Shown: positions 54,318 to 62,710, counted from the first letter of the stretch. The stretch: DNA of 64,000 nucleotides from Hymenobacter wooponensis (GCF_004745865.1 NZ_SRKZ01000003.1:744001-808000), one strand, 5' to 3'. Translations and numbers: made by a program. The notes: a model not told the origin generated them from the letters alone.

Positions 54318-55100
54318 CTAGGCGGGCTTAGGGTAGTACACGGCATCCATGGCTTCCAGCAGGTGCAGCAGGTGGTAGTAGGACTCCCGGGCAAGGAATA
54401 CCATCTCACGTAGCATTATCGGGGCGTTCAGATACTCCAGCAACTCTTCCCGTTTGGCCTGCTGGTCGTGGGAGTAGACCATGCTCATCTGGTTGCGGGC
54501 TTGAAAGGGGCCGTAGTGGACTACGTGCTTGCGCAGCTCGTTGAAGTCCTTGTACTTCGTTTGCTTGAAGTCGAGCAGCCACTGAGCGGCCTCTAGGTGG
54601 AGGAACTCATCCGGGATCTTTTCCAGCACGTGGATATAGTTCACCGATCTAGTGGGAAGCCCCTTGGGTAGGTAATAGTTGAGCAGCGTGGCCTGGTGGT
54701 TCCAGAAGGTGTAGAGCTTCTCGAAGACGCTATCCAGGTGCGTGCTGTATTGGCGGTTGATGAATTCGTAGTCGCGCGGGGGTGGGTCACACTTACGATG
54801 GGACTGAATGCCCCGGGGCTGCTGGGCCACGTGGGTGCGATAGAGAATGACGTGGGCCAGTACGTTGATGACATCCTCCAGCTGGAAAACAATCTGGCCT
54901 TCCAGGGTATAGAGGTTGACTTCTCCGTTGAGCTTCTGAAACCAGACACGCTGGATCACCTGGTGAAAGCTTTCTTGCAGGTTGAAGCCGTGCACAATGT
55001 AGGTGCCGGGTTTCTCACCCCAAATTCGGCTTAGGCCGTACTTTTCCGTGATGCCCTGCAGGTGGGCCTCCAGTATGTCGATGAATTCCAACTCGTCCAT
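54318..55100 (-). CDS. HEPN-like (Cthe_2314-type) probable RNase
   Basis: 260 residues, no membrane segment. Mostly helical: MDELEFIDILEAHLQGI at the start, DVINVLAHVILYRTHV, then VFEKLYTFWNHQATLLNYYL and the motif NELRKHVVHYG (Arg190, His195), which is the R-x4-6-H active site of HEPN nucleases. Such proteins act as RNA-cleaving toxins or growth-arrest effectors, usually with an MNT or other antitoxin. None is adjacent; the next gene is an amber-interrupted paralogue. Role in abortive infection is inference. Confidence 0.6.
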   Translation of the reverse strand: MDELEFIDILEAHLQGITEKYGLSRIWGEKPGTYIVHGFNLQESFHQVIQRVWFQKLNGEVNLYTLEGQIVFQLEDVINVLAHVILYRTHVAQQPRGIQSHRKCDPPPRDYEFINRQYSTHLDSVFEKLYTFWNHQATLLNYYLPKGLPTRSVNYIHVLEKIPDEFLHLEAAQWLLDFKQTKYKDFNELRKHVVHYGPFQARNQMSMVYSHDQQAKREELLEYLNAPIMLREMVFLARESYYHLLHLLEAMDAVYYPKPA

Positions 55101-55168
55101 GACCCCAAGGTAGGCATACCCTGGGGCGTTTGGGCTTAGCTGTAAATCCTATACCATCCGTCGCCTAT

Positions 55169-55357
55169 CTATCTGTCGGCGTGCTTGAAGGTGACCTGGA
55201 GCTGGCAATCTTGCGTGAGCTGGCGGCGAAGCCCTTTGGCCTCGTCCAGCAACTGCTGCATGGTGTGCAGGACGATAAGCATCGTTTGCTGGATGTCGGC
55301 CTGCTGCTGGGTAGTCTCGTTTTGCATGGTAGTGTTCGGTTGGGGGTGGTCATGCAT
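55169..55357 (-). CDS. Small coiled-coil protein
   Basis: About 62 residues from the ATG at 55357, with an alternative at 55327. The body, MQNETTQQQADIQQTMLIVLHTMQQLL, is Gln/Thr-rich with a heptad-like helix, and ends LRRQLTQDCQLQVTFKHADR. No family is recognised. It lies between the antirepressor and HEPN genes. Confidence 0.45.
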   Translation of the reverse strand: MHDHPQPNTTMQNETTQQQADIQQTMLIVLHTMQQLLDEAKGLRRQLTQDCQLQVTFKHADR

Positions 55358-55466
55358 TGGCCGCAAGGCACGGTGCAGGGGCCGAACTCGTTCTAGCAGG
55401 CGGGGGTGGTCATGCGATAGTTTGTCGGTGCGCTATAATTTGGCGGTACAAATTTGAGTTGCCAGC

Positions 55467-56321
55467 TTAGCCGAAGAGGCGTTTGAGCAGGGCCATACCT
55501 TTGACAGCGGTGATCAGGATCTTCATCTTGGGGTGGTCCGTTTTGGAGAAAGGATCGGTATAGATGTCACGCTTCACATCAAAGCATTCACGGAATGCAG
55601 CAGCTGGCAAGCCGCTGGACTTCAGTAGAATGCCTTTCTCGCGTAGTGCTTTCATCATCGTAGCCCGGCCAATGCCCGCGATCTTGGCGGCTTCTTCCAG
55701 CGTATAGGTTTCCTGGCTGTCAGTCAGGAACGCTATCGCCTCCACGGCCTTGGCCTGGGACTCAATCTTCTGGTTAAGCAGGTCCATCTCGGCCTTCTGC
55801 TTGTCAGCCTTCTGCATGAGTTGCAGGTTAGCCTGGTGGGACGCCTCAGCCCGGAGCGTGATCTGCTCGATCTGCTGCTGCTGGGCGCGCTTGGTTTCGA
55901 AGTCCGACGCCCAGATTCTGGCCATGGCCGCGGGGTCCGTAAAGTCCGGCAACGTCGGGGTCGTGATCAGTTGCTGAATGGCCTGGCGGCACTGGCGATA
56001 GATTTCGAAAACCTCCCGATTGGCACGCACGGCTAAATGCTCGGCGCAGCTCAGGGTCAGCAAGTAGATTTCCTCGGGCCGGCCGCCCTGAGAGTTTTCC
56101 GCCAGATTGCGGACAACTTGATAATCAACATCTTCCAGGTATCCCTTGCGCAGAGCCTTAACGGCATTGTCCTTGCGGGCGTAGCCGATACGGAAGATGT
56201 CGTGCAGGTTTACGCAAAACTCCTGGCCGCTTCTTTCGGCCTGCAGGATGCGGGTGAAGTACTTCTGCAGCTTGGCGGGGGTCGTGGCGGGGCCGTCTTG
56301 CAGTTGGATCAAGGTGTCCAT
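55467..56321 (-). CDS. Phage antirepressor-like protein (AntA/MSV199 N-terminus, KilA-C C-terminus)
   Basis: 284 residues. The N-terminal ~110 residues include FCVNLHDIFRIGYARKDNAVKALRKGYLEDVDYQVV and RPEEIYLLTLSCAEHLAVRANREVFEIYRQCR, which fits the AntA/MSV199 DNA-binding domain. A coiled coil (~150-215) follows, then YTLEEAAKIAGIGRATMMKALREKGILL and the KilA-C-type end. Antirepressors relieve prophage repression, so this gene may control excision or replication of the element. It is read leftward, away from the resolvase/replicase module. Confidence 0.78.
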   Translation of the reverse strand: MDTLIQLQDGPATTPAKLQKYFTRILQAERSGQEFCVNLHDIFRIGYARKDNAVKALRKGYLEDVDYQVVRNLAENSQGGRPEEIYLLTLSCAEHLAVRANREVFEIYRQCRQAIQQLITTPTLPDFTDPAAMARIWASDFETKRAQQQQIEQITLRAEASHQANLQLMQKADKQKAEMDLLNQKIESQAKAVEAIAFLTDSQETYTLEEAAKIAGIGRATMMKALREKGILLKSSGLPAAAFRECFDVKRDIYTDPFSKTDHPKMKILITAVKGMALLKRLFG

Positions 56322-56403
56322 CGGGTGGTGATCGTATTTATAAGTGAGGTATGATCATTGGGTGATCACGGACTGCGCCATCCAGGATTGCTGAGCAAAT
56401 CTT

Positions 56404-56850
56404 TTATATTATGGTCAAGGGGTTGGACCAATCGAAGGTGGTACCCGAGGCCTCGGAGGGCATGGTGGGCTCACCGGGGTCGAAAGTCTGGTGCCGGTGC
56501 TGGTAGATAGGGCTCTCCTCGGGGGTGGCCACCAGGGGGATCACCTTCGCCTCGCTCTCGGGTGATGGGATGGGCTGGTGGGGGTCCGAGAGGGGCTGAT
56601 AGCCGAAGCGCCGTAGTGGCCCGTAGAGTTTGTCCAGCGTGGCCAGGCTAGGTACCTTCGTTTTGAGGATAGTGATGCCGTAGGTGATGGGCATGCCAGC
56701 CTCCCGAACGATGCGAGCAGCCGGGGGCAGATCCAGGCGGTGGGCGTTCCACCACTGGCGCAGGTGGGCCAGCTCTTGATCACGGTCGCGGCCGGGGGCA
56801 GTGATGTGGGGACGACCGCGGTGGGGACGGGGATTATCGTTGAAGTTCAT
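56404..56850 (-). CDS. Hypothetical protein, possible DNA-binding
   Basis: A 148-residue protein, not recognised. A basic Pro/Arg-rich N-terminus (NPRPHRGRPHITAPGRDRDQ) is followed by LAHLRQWWNAHRLDLPPAARIVREAGMPITYGITIL and VPSLATLDKLYGPLRRFGYQPL, which has the look of a helix-turn-helix. The C-terminal third is Pro/Ser/Glu-rich. It is 82 bp upstream of the antirepressor gene on the same strand. Confidence 0.5.
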   Translation of the reverse strand: MNFNDNPRPHRGRPHITAPGRDRDQELAHLRQWWNAHRLDLPPAARIVREAGMPITYGITILKTKVPSLATLDKLYGPLRRFGYQPLSDPHQPIPSPESEAKVIPLVATPEESPIYQHRHQTFDPGEPTMPSEASGTTFDWSNPLTII

Positions 56851-57143
56851 GCCCTAAATACCAGGGCACGTGCGTGGCGAGCAGCTTTAGCGGGCCCTGG
56901 AAGGGCTTTCCAGGCCATCATTTTTGAAAATTTATCTAACTAACTAAAGGACAGGGAGATTGATTTTTGCCTGGGCTACGGCCGGCTCGCTCGCGGGTGT
57001 CTCGGCAAACGCTCGTTAGTAGAGGCAAGGGTCCAGGGCGCCGGCGAAGGGAGGAACAGCCAGAAAATGTGTCTCACCCGGGCATCTCGCAAATCAATGT
57101 ATCACTCACTTCGCGCTCGCTGACTTACTGAGAATACTACCCC

Positions 57144-57716
57144 ATGATGATAGGCTACGCCCGCGTGAGCACGCCCGACCAGCAGCTCCACCTCCAGATC
57201 GATGCGCTGCTGGCCCACGGGTGCGCTGAGGTGGTGCAGGAGAAGGTTTCCTCCGCCAAGGAACTGCCGGCGCAGCAGCAGCAGCTGGGCGATCTGCGCA
57301 AGGGCGACACGTTGGTGCTGTGGAAACTGGACCGACTGGGACGCTCGCTGAAGGTTTTGGTCGCGCTGGTGGCGTTCCTAGAGAAGAAGGGCGTGCTCTT
57401 CGTGAGCTTGCAGGATAAACTCGACACGACCACGGCCCAAGGCCGGCTAATGTTCAATCTGTTCGCGAGCCTGGCCGAGTTTGAGCGCGACCTCACGAGG
57501 GAGCGCACGAAGGCGGGGCTGGCGGCAGCCCGGGCCCGAAGGCGGCAAGGTGGGAGGCCCAAGGGCTTGACGAAGGCTGCGCTGGCGAAGGCCGCCAAGG
57601 TGCTCTACCAGCAGCAGGAGAAAACGGTGGCAGAGATTGGCCAGGTGCTGGGGGTGGGCAGGGCAACCATCAACCGCTACCAGGCCCACCTGGGCGTCGC
57701 CACGGGCAAGGCGTAG
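57144..57716 (+). CDS. Serine recombinase (resolvase/invertase family)
   Basis: 190 residues; either of two adjacent ATGs could start it. The catalytic Ser is in MIGYARVSTPDQQL (Ser8/9), with the arginine-containing LWKLDRLGRSL and the GRLMFNLFASLAEFERDLTRERTKAGLAAAR E helix. The C-terminal HTH (TVAEIGQVLGVGRATINRYQ) binds DNA. Resolvases of this size resolve dimers or invert segments; here it lies beside the palindrome-rich region and replicase candidate, suggesting multimer resolution for an extrachromosomal form. Confidence 0.92.
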   Translation: MMIGYARVSTPDQQLHLQIDALLAHGCAEVVQEKVSSAKELPAQQQQLGDLRKGDTLVLWKLDRLGRSLKVLVALVAFLEKKGVLFVSLQDKLDTTTAQGRLMFNLFASLAEFERDLTRERTKAGLAAARARRRQGGRPKGLTKAALAKAAKVLYQQQEKTVAEIGQVLGVGRATINRYQAHLGVATGKA

Positions 57717-57815
57717 GCTTCTCCCCCATCGCCCCGTACGGGCGAGCTAGAGGGAAAATCTCGAAAGAAGCTGAAAGCGAGGATGGGGCAGTGGATAACT
57801 AAAGGGTGAAGAGGA

Positions 57816-57904
57816 ATGTCGTTTTCGGCGGCATACAGATAAAGGAAATAAGGAAACGGGAAACCGGCGGAGCAAAAGCTCCGCTATGACGCCGAAAACG
57901 ACAT
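57816..57904. repeat. 19-bp inverted repeat pair
   Basis: Arms 57816-57834 and 57886-57904 are complementary at 18 of 19 positions (ATGTCGTTTTCGGCG core), flanking a 51-bp spacer with an internal hairpin. The size and position fit a resolution site, a replication-protein site or an RNA structure. Confidence 0.6.
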
Positions 57905-58108
57905 CTCACTGTTTTTTCACAAGTCTTCCCGGGCACGAAAGGAATATACTCGTCAAGGTCTAACCTTTCGCCCGGGCCGGCGCTACGAGAAAGAGAAAAA
58001 AAAGTTGCCACGCTTGCTAACGCCAGGAAAATTTTTCCCGTAAACCGGGCACTGGAAGTGAGACGGGCCGGATCGATTGTAAAAAATTTTCGGTAAAATT
58101 CTCCTTAG

Positions 58109-58138
58109 CGACGGGCCAGTTGGCCAACTGGCCCGTCG
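58109..58138. repeat. 30-bp perfect palindrome
   Basis: CGACGGGCCAGTTGG and its exact complement meet without a spacer. It is symmetrical enough to extrude as a cruciform or to bind a dimeric protein. Confidence 0.7.
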
Positions 58139-58397
58139 TTCTGTGGTAGTTCCAGCCGCAGAAAGCTTTTGCGCGGTGCCCCGGGTAAAATATTTTTTGA
58201 AAAAGGAGCTACGGGTTACGAGTGCACGGTATTTACCGGTGCTTTGGGTGCTCCCGCCAACACGGGGGGCGGCCGGGGGGAGGTTTTGATTTTGGTTTCC
58301 TTCCCTCGGGTTCCACCGTTTCACCAACCAAATTGCTCGTTTGGAACGCGAGTGGTACATCTGCTGAAGATGGTTCAGCAATCCGAAAATCAAAATC

Positions 58398-60215
58398 ATG
58401 GCGTACGGCCGTAACAACTTAGCCAGCCTCAAGCTCAACCCGCTCGAAAAGTGGGGTAGCGTGCTGCAGAGCGACGAGCAAAAGAAACAGCCGCAAACGA
58501 ATGCCCAGGCCCGCAAACGCCAGCGCGATGCGTTGAAAGCGCTTCCGCCGACCATTTTACTGTTGCCGGCTGGTTTACAGCGCTATATTACGGACCAGTA
58601 CAACGCCCGCTACCAAGGTAAGCCCGGCAACCATGGCAAGCGCCTGGCCAAGTACTTGCTGCTATGCCACCTGGTGTGGTCGGAGCAGCAGAAGGCGGGT
58701 ACCCTGGACGCCATTCACCTGCATAACGAAATTCTACGCCTGCATATCGGCAAAGACAAAGGCTTCAGTTACACCGACGTTGTAGAAGACCTGAAAGAGT
58801 GGTCAGTACTAGAGGTATCGGACTCCTACTTAGCCAGCGGCTGCGCGAACCGGCAGGTGGACCCTCACTCCAAGGCTTACACCTTCGCGGATTCCTTCCA
58901 CGGTCTGGAAAGCGAGTTCGTGGCCGTGGACGGCCTGCGCTACCGTGAGCGGGCCGCCCAGGACCGGCTGAAGCGGCAGATAGCCAAGAACCAGGCGAAA
59001 GGCCTGCGCGTGATGGTGGTGGACGAACAGCAGCCCCATTTGCAATGGCTCAAGGCGTGCTGGGAACGGTGCGACTACTCCCCCAACACCGACGAATTGA
59101 TCAACCAGATGGAGCGGGAGCAGACCTACCTTCGGGATGTCGTGGTGAAAGTGAAGGGCGTGCGGCAACGGCGCACGGACCGCCGAATGACGCCCCGGAT
59201 TGCGCAGGCCTACCGCGACAGCCTGGAGCTTTTTCGTCGCAACAAGGCAAACCATACCCCGGAGTGGCATTTCTCGGCCACCAACGGCCGCCTGCATAGC
59301 TTTTTCAACCGCTATTTCACGGGCAGCCGTGACCACGTGACCCTCGATGGCCAGGCCATGGTGTGGGCGGACCTGGACTTAGCCGCCAGCCAGGTGTATT
59401 TCCTGCTCAAGCAACTCTACGCCACGCGAGCAGCTGGCCAGGCAGGTCCGGATTTAGATGCTTTTCGGGACCTGGTGCTGGCGGAGGGCTTCTACCAGAA
59501 CCTGGCGGGCCTAATCCAAAAAGAAATCCCTGGTTTGCCGATAAACGACGCCAAAACCGATTTCTTCACCCACGTCATCTACAGTAAAAACCACCAGGCC
59601 ACGCCTTATCGCGGGACGTTTAACCACTTGTTTCCGACCGTGCACGCGGCTTTGCTCGAAATCGTTCGCTACAAAGTCAAAGGCGTCACCAAGTTCCGCA
59701 ACCTGGCTGTCCTCTTGCAGCAAGAAGAAAGCCAGGTCTTTCTACAAACCATTTGCCGGCGGATTCACGACGAGCTCGGCCACCACCAGGACCTGGTCGT
59801 GCTCCCCGTACACGACGGCCTCTGTGTGCCCCAGCAGTACCAGGAGCCGGTGCGCGCGATTATGAACGAGGAGCTGCTGCGGGCCACCGGTTTCCAGCCC
59901 ACGGTCCGCACAACCCCGGAAAAAAAGGCGAAGAAAGAGGCGAAGAAAGCGGCCGCCACCGAAGCCCGCGAGGAGGCAGTGCCAGCTGCCCCCGTCCAGG
60001 TGCCAGCCCCCGTCGAGGAGCTGGCCTGCGAGGTAGGCTTTGAAGTAGCACCGGGGATTTGGGTACGGATGGACCCAGCGCTCGATGTCCCCCCAAACAA
60101 TGACCCGAGCTCACCAGAATATGTGGCCTGGCTGCTCGGGTCATTATTTATGGACCCTCCGGGCCCATCTGTTCAGGAACCCGTGCTCGCTTACTCCTGC
60201 TCGGACCCTTATTAA
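58398..60215 (+). CDS. Single-subunit polymerase-like (PolA/T7-RNAP palm) protein, candidate replicase
   Basis: 605 residues. The first ~320 residues are helical, basic and unrecognised. From ~320 on there are three motifs in the order and spacing of family A/T7-like polymerase palms: motif A WADLDLAASQVYFLL (~325-340), motif B INDAKTDFFTHVIYS (Lys near 386, in the R-K-x-x-x-F-x-x-x-Y-G arrangement) and motif C LPVHDGLCVP (~469), the usual VHD-E/S site. No exonuclease domain is seen. The C-terminal 100 residues are Ala/Lys/Pro-rich and low in complexity. It could be a DNA polymerase, an RNA polymerase or a primase-like replicase. It sits after the palindrome region. Confidence 0.55.
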   Translation: MAYGRNNLASLKLNPLEKWGSVLQSDEQKKQPQTNAQARKRQRDALKALPPTILLLPAGLQRYITDQYNARYQGKPGNHGKRLAKYLLLCHLVWSEQQKAGTLDAIHLHNEILRLHIGKDKGFSYTDVVEDLKEWSVLEVSDSYLASGCANRQVDPHSKAYTFADSFHGLESEFVAVDGLRYRERAAQDRLKRQIAKNQAKGLRVMVVDEQQPHLQWLKACWERCDYSPNTDELINQMEREQTYLRDVVVKVKGVRQRRTDRRMTPRIAQAYRDSLELFRRNKANHTPEWHFSATNGRLHSFFNRYFTGSRDHVTLDGQAMVWADLDLAASQVYFLLKQLYATRAAGQAGPDLDAFRDLVLAEGFYQNLAGLIQKEIPGLPINDAKTDFFTHVIYSKNHQATPYRGTFNHLFPTVHAALLEIVRYKVKGVTKFRNLAVLLQQEESQVFLQTICRRIHDELGHHQDLVVLPVHDGLCVPQQYQEPVRAIMNEELLRATGFQPTVRTTPEKKAKKEAKKAAATEAREEAVPAAPVQVPAPVEELACEVGFEVAPGIWVRMDPALDVPPNNDPSSPEYVAWLLGSLFMDPPGPSVQEPVLAYSCSDPY

Positions 60216-60228
60216 GATGAAGTAGCTT

Positions 60229-60447
60229 ATGATCCGCACCTCCGAAACCGTGGCCTGCCAGGACCTGCTGGACGACAAAATCGAGCGCCTGCAGGCGTCC
60301 CTGACTACCGCTACGGATCCAGACCTGGTCGACCAGCTACTAGATGAGCTAGCGCTGCTGCTACGAGAACAAGCCGCGACCCCGGCGGAATTCTGGGCGA
60401 AGCGCTCCGCCTTCCAGCACCACAACCAGCAACTGGCGGGCTGGTAG
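60229..60447 (+). CDS. Small helical protein
   Basis: A 72-residue acidic helical protein (LLDDKIERLQASLTTATDPDLVDQLLDELALLLREQ), 13 bp after the replicase-like gene. No family is recognised. The pattern is coding-like and it is probably in the same transcript. Confidence 0.45.
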   Translation: MIRTSETVACQDLLDDKIERLQASLTTATDPDLVDQLLDELALLLREQAATPAEFWAKRSAFQHHNQQLAGW

Positions 60448-60506
60448 CTAGCTCCTTCAGTTGCCTATTTTCGGCTTAGTTTTTCACCAACCAAGACTCG
60501 TTCCGG

Positions 60507-60602
60507 GTGAAGGAAACCGAGTACGACGTGCCCCACCTGGCTATCGAAACCCGGCTCCGCCAGCTGGGTCTGCCCCTGCAGCTGAAGAACAAAGAAGAAT
60601 AG
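60507..60602 (+). pseudogene. Possible gene remnant
   Basis: A GTG-initiated 31-residue frame (VKETEYDVPHLAIETRLRQL...) with coding-like composition but no start context. It may be the tail of a degraded gene. Confidence 0.25.
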
Positions 60603-60643
60603 GCCCTCCTCCCCTATTGGCGTCTGTCAATCAAATTCAACCT

Positions 60644-61135
60644 ATGTTAGGCGATATACTCTTACTGCTATTCATCATTCCTTTGAGCTTCTTTCTCGAC
60701 GCACTCGCCCATGAGCTAGGCCATGCCTTGGCCGGTAGACTGGTGGGGTTAACTATTCACCAGATAGTGATCGCAACAGATCTGCGTAAAAATCCGGTAA
60801 GGCCACGGTTTACTGCATTTGGTGTCGACTTTTACTTAGCTCCAAACAGCTTATTATCATACGTCACCACATCAGGCGTCACTTTTAGTAGGCACCCAAT
60901 TAGGCAAATCATCTTCAGCCTAGCAGGGCCGTTGTGTGGGGCGTCACTCGCGGCAATCTTTGCCTTCTACTCGGTAGGGCTTACGCATACTGCCGCTGTC
61001 AACGTTATTGCGCTCTCCCTCTTCATCTTCTACTTCATAATGAATTTGGATAATCTGCGGCCAGAGTATCAAGCGCATGGCATACCCAGTGACGGGATGA
61101 AAGTACTTAACGCCTGGCGACAACTGAGAGCTTAA
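60644..61135 (+). CDS. Membrane metalloprotease of the M50 type (small)
   Basis: 163 residues from the ATG at 60644; a longer frame from 60461 has a Pro-rich extension without similarity. The first helix contains the zinc motif HELGHAL (His23, Glu24, His27), as in site-2 proteases, followed by several hydrophobic segments (IIFSLAGPLCGASLAAIFAFYSV, NVIALSLFIFYFIM). The second catalytic NxxPxxxLDG-type site is reduced to MNLDNLRPEYQAHG. Probably an intramembrane protease-like protein; the substrate is unknown. It is less GC-rich than its surroundings and may be cargo. Confidence 0.6.
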   Translation: MLGDILLLLFIIPLSFFLDALAHELGHALAGRLVGLTIHQIVIATDLRKNPVRPRFTAFGVDFYLAPNSLLSYVTTSGVTFSRHPIRQIIFSLAGPLCGASLAAIFAFYSVGLTHTAAVNVIALSLFIFYFIMNLDNLRPEYQAHGIPSDGMKVLNAWRQLRA

Positions 61136-61317
61136 GAGTAGCCCCCTCCTCTAGCGTTGATCAGGTAGTCAACGCCCTCGCGGCTCTCCTGCTCGAAGCC
61201 TTGATCCAGGTACACGTGCTGGACGTACTGCTCACAGGTCTTGCCCTCGCGCAGGTCCTGGCCGTAGGGCCTCGGGGTGTCATACATCTGGCATACCTCA
61301 GCCAGCGGGAAGATCAC
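61132..61317 (-). pseudogene. Partial unknown gene near the right end
   Basis: A 61-codon GTG frame (VIFPLAEVCQMYDTPRPYGQDL ... LINARGGGYS); the same frame stays open and protein-like for ~28 further codons upstream without a clear start. It overlaps the M50-like gene stop by 4 bp. It is probably the 3' end of a gene that was truncated when the element formed. Confidence 0.3.
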
Positions 61318-61477
61318 TTTGTAAAGGTTACGTCCTTCTGGGTTAAGGAAACCAATTCCGCTCAGGGCCCCGCGAACTCGCCCTGCAGTTGCAGTTGATG
61401 TTTAAGCACTAACAGGGCTATACCTACTTCACGCCTTGACTTGACCACCTTGGGTGAGGCGTTTTGCTTTTAGGTTT

Positions 61478-61562
61478 GGTCCGGATGATAAATTATCCGA
61501 ACCACTGAACCGTCCGTCCGTCCGGACCATTTAACTGGAACAATCCGGACCAACGCCCAGGC
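61478..61562. repeat. Right-end arm-type repeats
   Basis: GGTCCGGA at 61478-61485, TCCGGACC at 61521-61528 and 61544-61551, and ACGCCCAGGC at 61553-61562, mirroring the left-end set. Confidence 0.6.
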
Positions 61563-61612
61563 GGGAGATTCCTTACACCGGCATTTATTACGATTCTAGC
61601 CAACTGATGGGC

Positions 61613-61661
61613 ATAAAAAAAGGGCGACCACGAGCCGCCCCCTTTTCCACAACCAAAACAC
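61613..61661 (+). repeat. Right att-like direct repeat (attR candidate)
   Basis: GGGCATAAAAAAA, a GGGCG...CGCCC hairpin and the exact 23-bp core (61639-61661) shared with the left copy at 25952-25974. The remaining 365 bp before the deaminase gene hold no supported gene. Confidence 0.7.
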
Positions 61662-62026
61662 CTAAAAAACTATTCTTTCGTTTTGTCTTCATCAACTATC
61701 AGGCCAATTATGACAACTGATCTTCAGAAAACTAGCTACTTAAACAGTTTCAAGTGTCTACATGAATAAGAAACGTTTCTTGCCCCAAAGGTTGCATGTG
61801 GTCAAAAAACTTTTGCAAGAACTCCGGTACCCGAAACATCTTTTACTCTATCAATAGTACATAGAATTTAGGCTATAGTTTTCAGCTGAGACGATTATTT
61901 ATCTTAAAGCCTACTCTCAATCTGTGTCAATGAGAACGACTCTTTTCAGGAGGCATCTTCATAAGGTCGTATTTTGCGCAGTTTTTTGCCCCTAAGGGCC
62001 GTACTACTCACGCTCAATTATCCACC

Positions 62027-62503
62027 ATGGAAACTCCCAACCCAGAATTTATGCGCGAAGCAATTCGCCTTTCAATAGATAAGATGCAGGCCGGCTTTGG
62101 TGGGCCATTTGGTGCCGTAATCGTGAAGAACGGTGAAATTATTGCCCGGGGCTTCAATCAGGTTACCAGCACCAACGACCCTACCTGCCACGCCGAAGTT
62201 GATGCTATCCGGAAAGCTTGCGCTACGCTCGGCACTTTCCAGCTCGACGACTGCGACCTATACACTTCCTGCGAGCCATGCCCCATGTGCCTGGGTGCCA
62301 TCTATTGGGCCCGTCCCCGGCGGGTGTTCTACGGCAATACCAAGCAGGACGCCGCAGCTATTGGCTTTGATGACCAATTCATTTACGAAGAGTTAGAAAA
62401 GCCTCTCCCCGACCGTCAGATTCCCATGATGGAACTGTTGCGCGAGGAGGCATCAGCTGGCTTCCGGGCTTGGGAGCAGCACGAAAGCAAGACCGAATAT
62501 TAG
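62027..62503 (+). CDS. Nucleoside/guanine deaminase (CMP/dCMP deaminase fold)
   Basis: 158 residues. Zinc-binding signature CHAEVDAI (His55, catalytic Glu57) and EPCPMC (Cys85, Cys88), with MQAGFGGPFGAVIVKNGEIIARGFNQV at the N-terminus, as in guanine deaminases (GuaD type) that convert guanine to xanthine. TadA-type tRNA adenosine deaminase is less likely because of the C-terminal EQHESKTEY end and neighbourhood. It was next to the DUF92 gene before the element integrated, if the att model is right. A strong terminator follows. Confidence 0.9.
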   Translation: METPNPEFMREAIRLSIDKMQAGFGGPFGAVIVKNGEIIARGFNQVTSTNDPTCHAEVDAIRKACATLGTFQLDDCDLYTSCEPCPMCLGAIYWARPRRVFYGNTKQDAAAIGFDDQFIYEELEKPLPDRQIPMMELLREEASAGFRAWEQHESKTEY

Positions 62504-62538
62504 ATTTTACCGCAGCTCATCTAATAGGTCAATTCTGT

Positions 62539-62587
62539 AACGGGACAATCGTATTCTATTTTGGCAATAGAATACGATTGTCCCGTT
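62539..62587 (+). terminator. Strong terminator after the deaminase gene
   Basis: A perfect 22-bp stem (62539-62560 and 62566-62587, AACGGGACAATCGTATTC...) with the 5-nt loop TTGGC, ending in TTTT. Confidence 0.88.
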
Positions 62588-62710
62588 TTGACTCAATTTG
62601 CGGCTTATTTTTCTTCATAGGCAATGAAACTCTTTTAGCAGGCATCTTATTTGACTAGTCCTTGGAAGCAATTTCAAGCACTTATTAATAGGACTATTCA
62701 AAGTTCCATT

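Larger units (their letters stand above)
57717..58397. other. Non-coding region rich in palindromes and A/T tracts (candidate origin)
   Basis: 681 bp between resolvase and replicase-like gene. It holds the 19-bp inverted repeats at 57816-57834 and 57886-57904, a hairpin CGGAG-CAAAAG-CTCCG between them, a 30-bp perfect palindrome (58109-58138), and related A/T-rich strings near 58028 and 58084 (AAAATTTT-C-CGTAAA-like) that look like iterons. No ORF has support. Confidence 0.5.
25952..61661. mobile_element. Putative 35.7-kb integrative element carrying a defence island
   Basis: The bounds are the two copies of an exact 23-bp direct repeat. Just inside each end lie three or four TCCGGA-type short repeats and a shared ACGCCCAGGC motif, as expected for arm sites of a tyrosine recombinase; the recombinase gene is next to the left end. 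The interior holds restriction systems, phage-like regulators, a resolvase and a polymerase-like replicase candidate. The chromosome-typical word GGCCTAG/CTAGGCC is several-fold rarer inside. No conjugation genes (relaxase, TraG, VirB4) were seen, so transfer would need help from another element, or it is an integrated plasmid or phage satellite. Confidence 0.75.

Noticed and set aside
60461..60643. N-terminal extension of the M50-like protein
   Set aside because: Pro/Arg-rich and without similarity; the ATG at 60644 starts directly at the membrane helix with the zinc motif.
25952..61661. Conjugative element or complete prophage
   Set aside because: No relaxase, coupling protein, VirB4/TraG, portal, capsid or large terminase was recognised.
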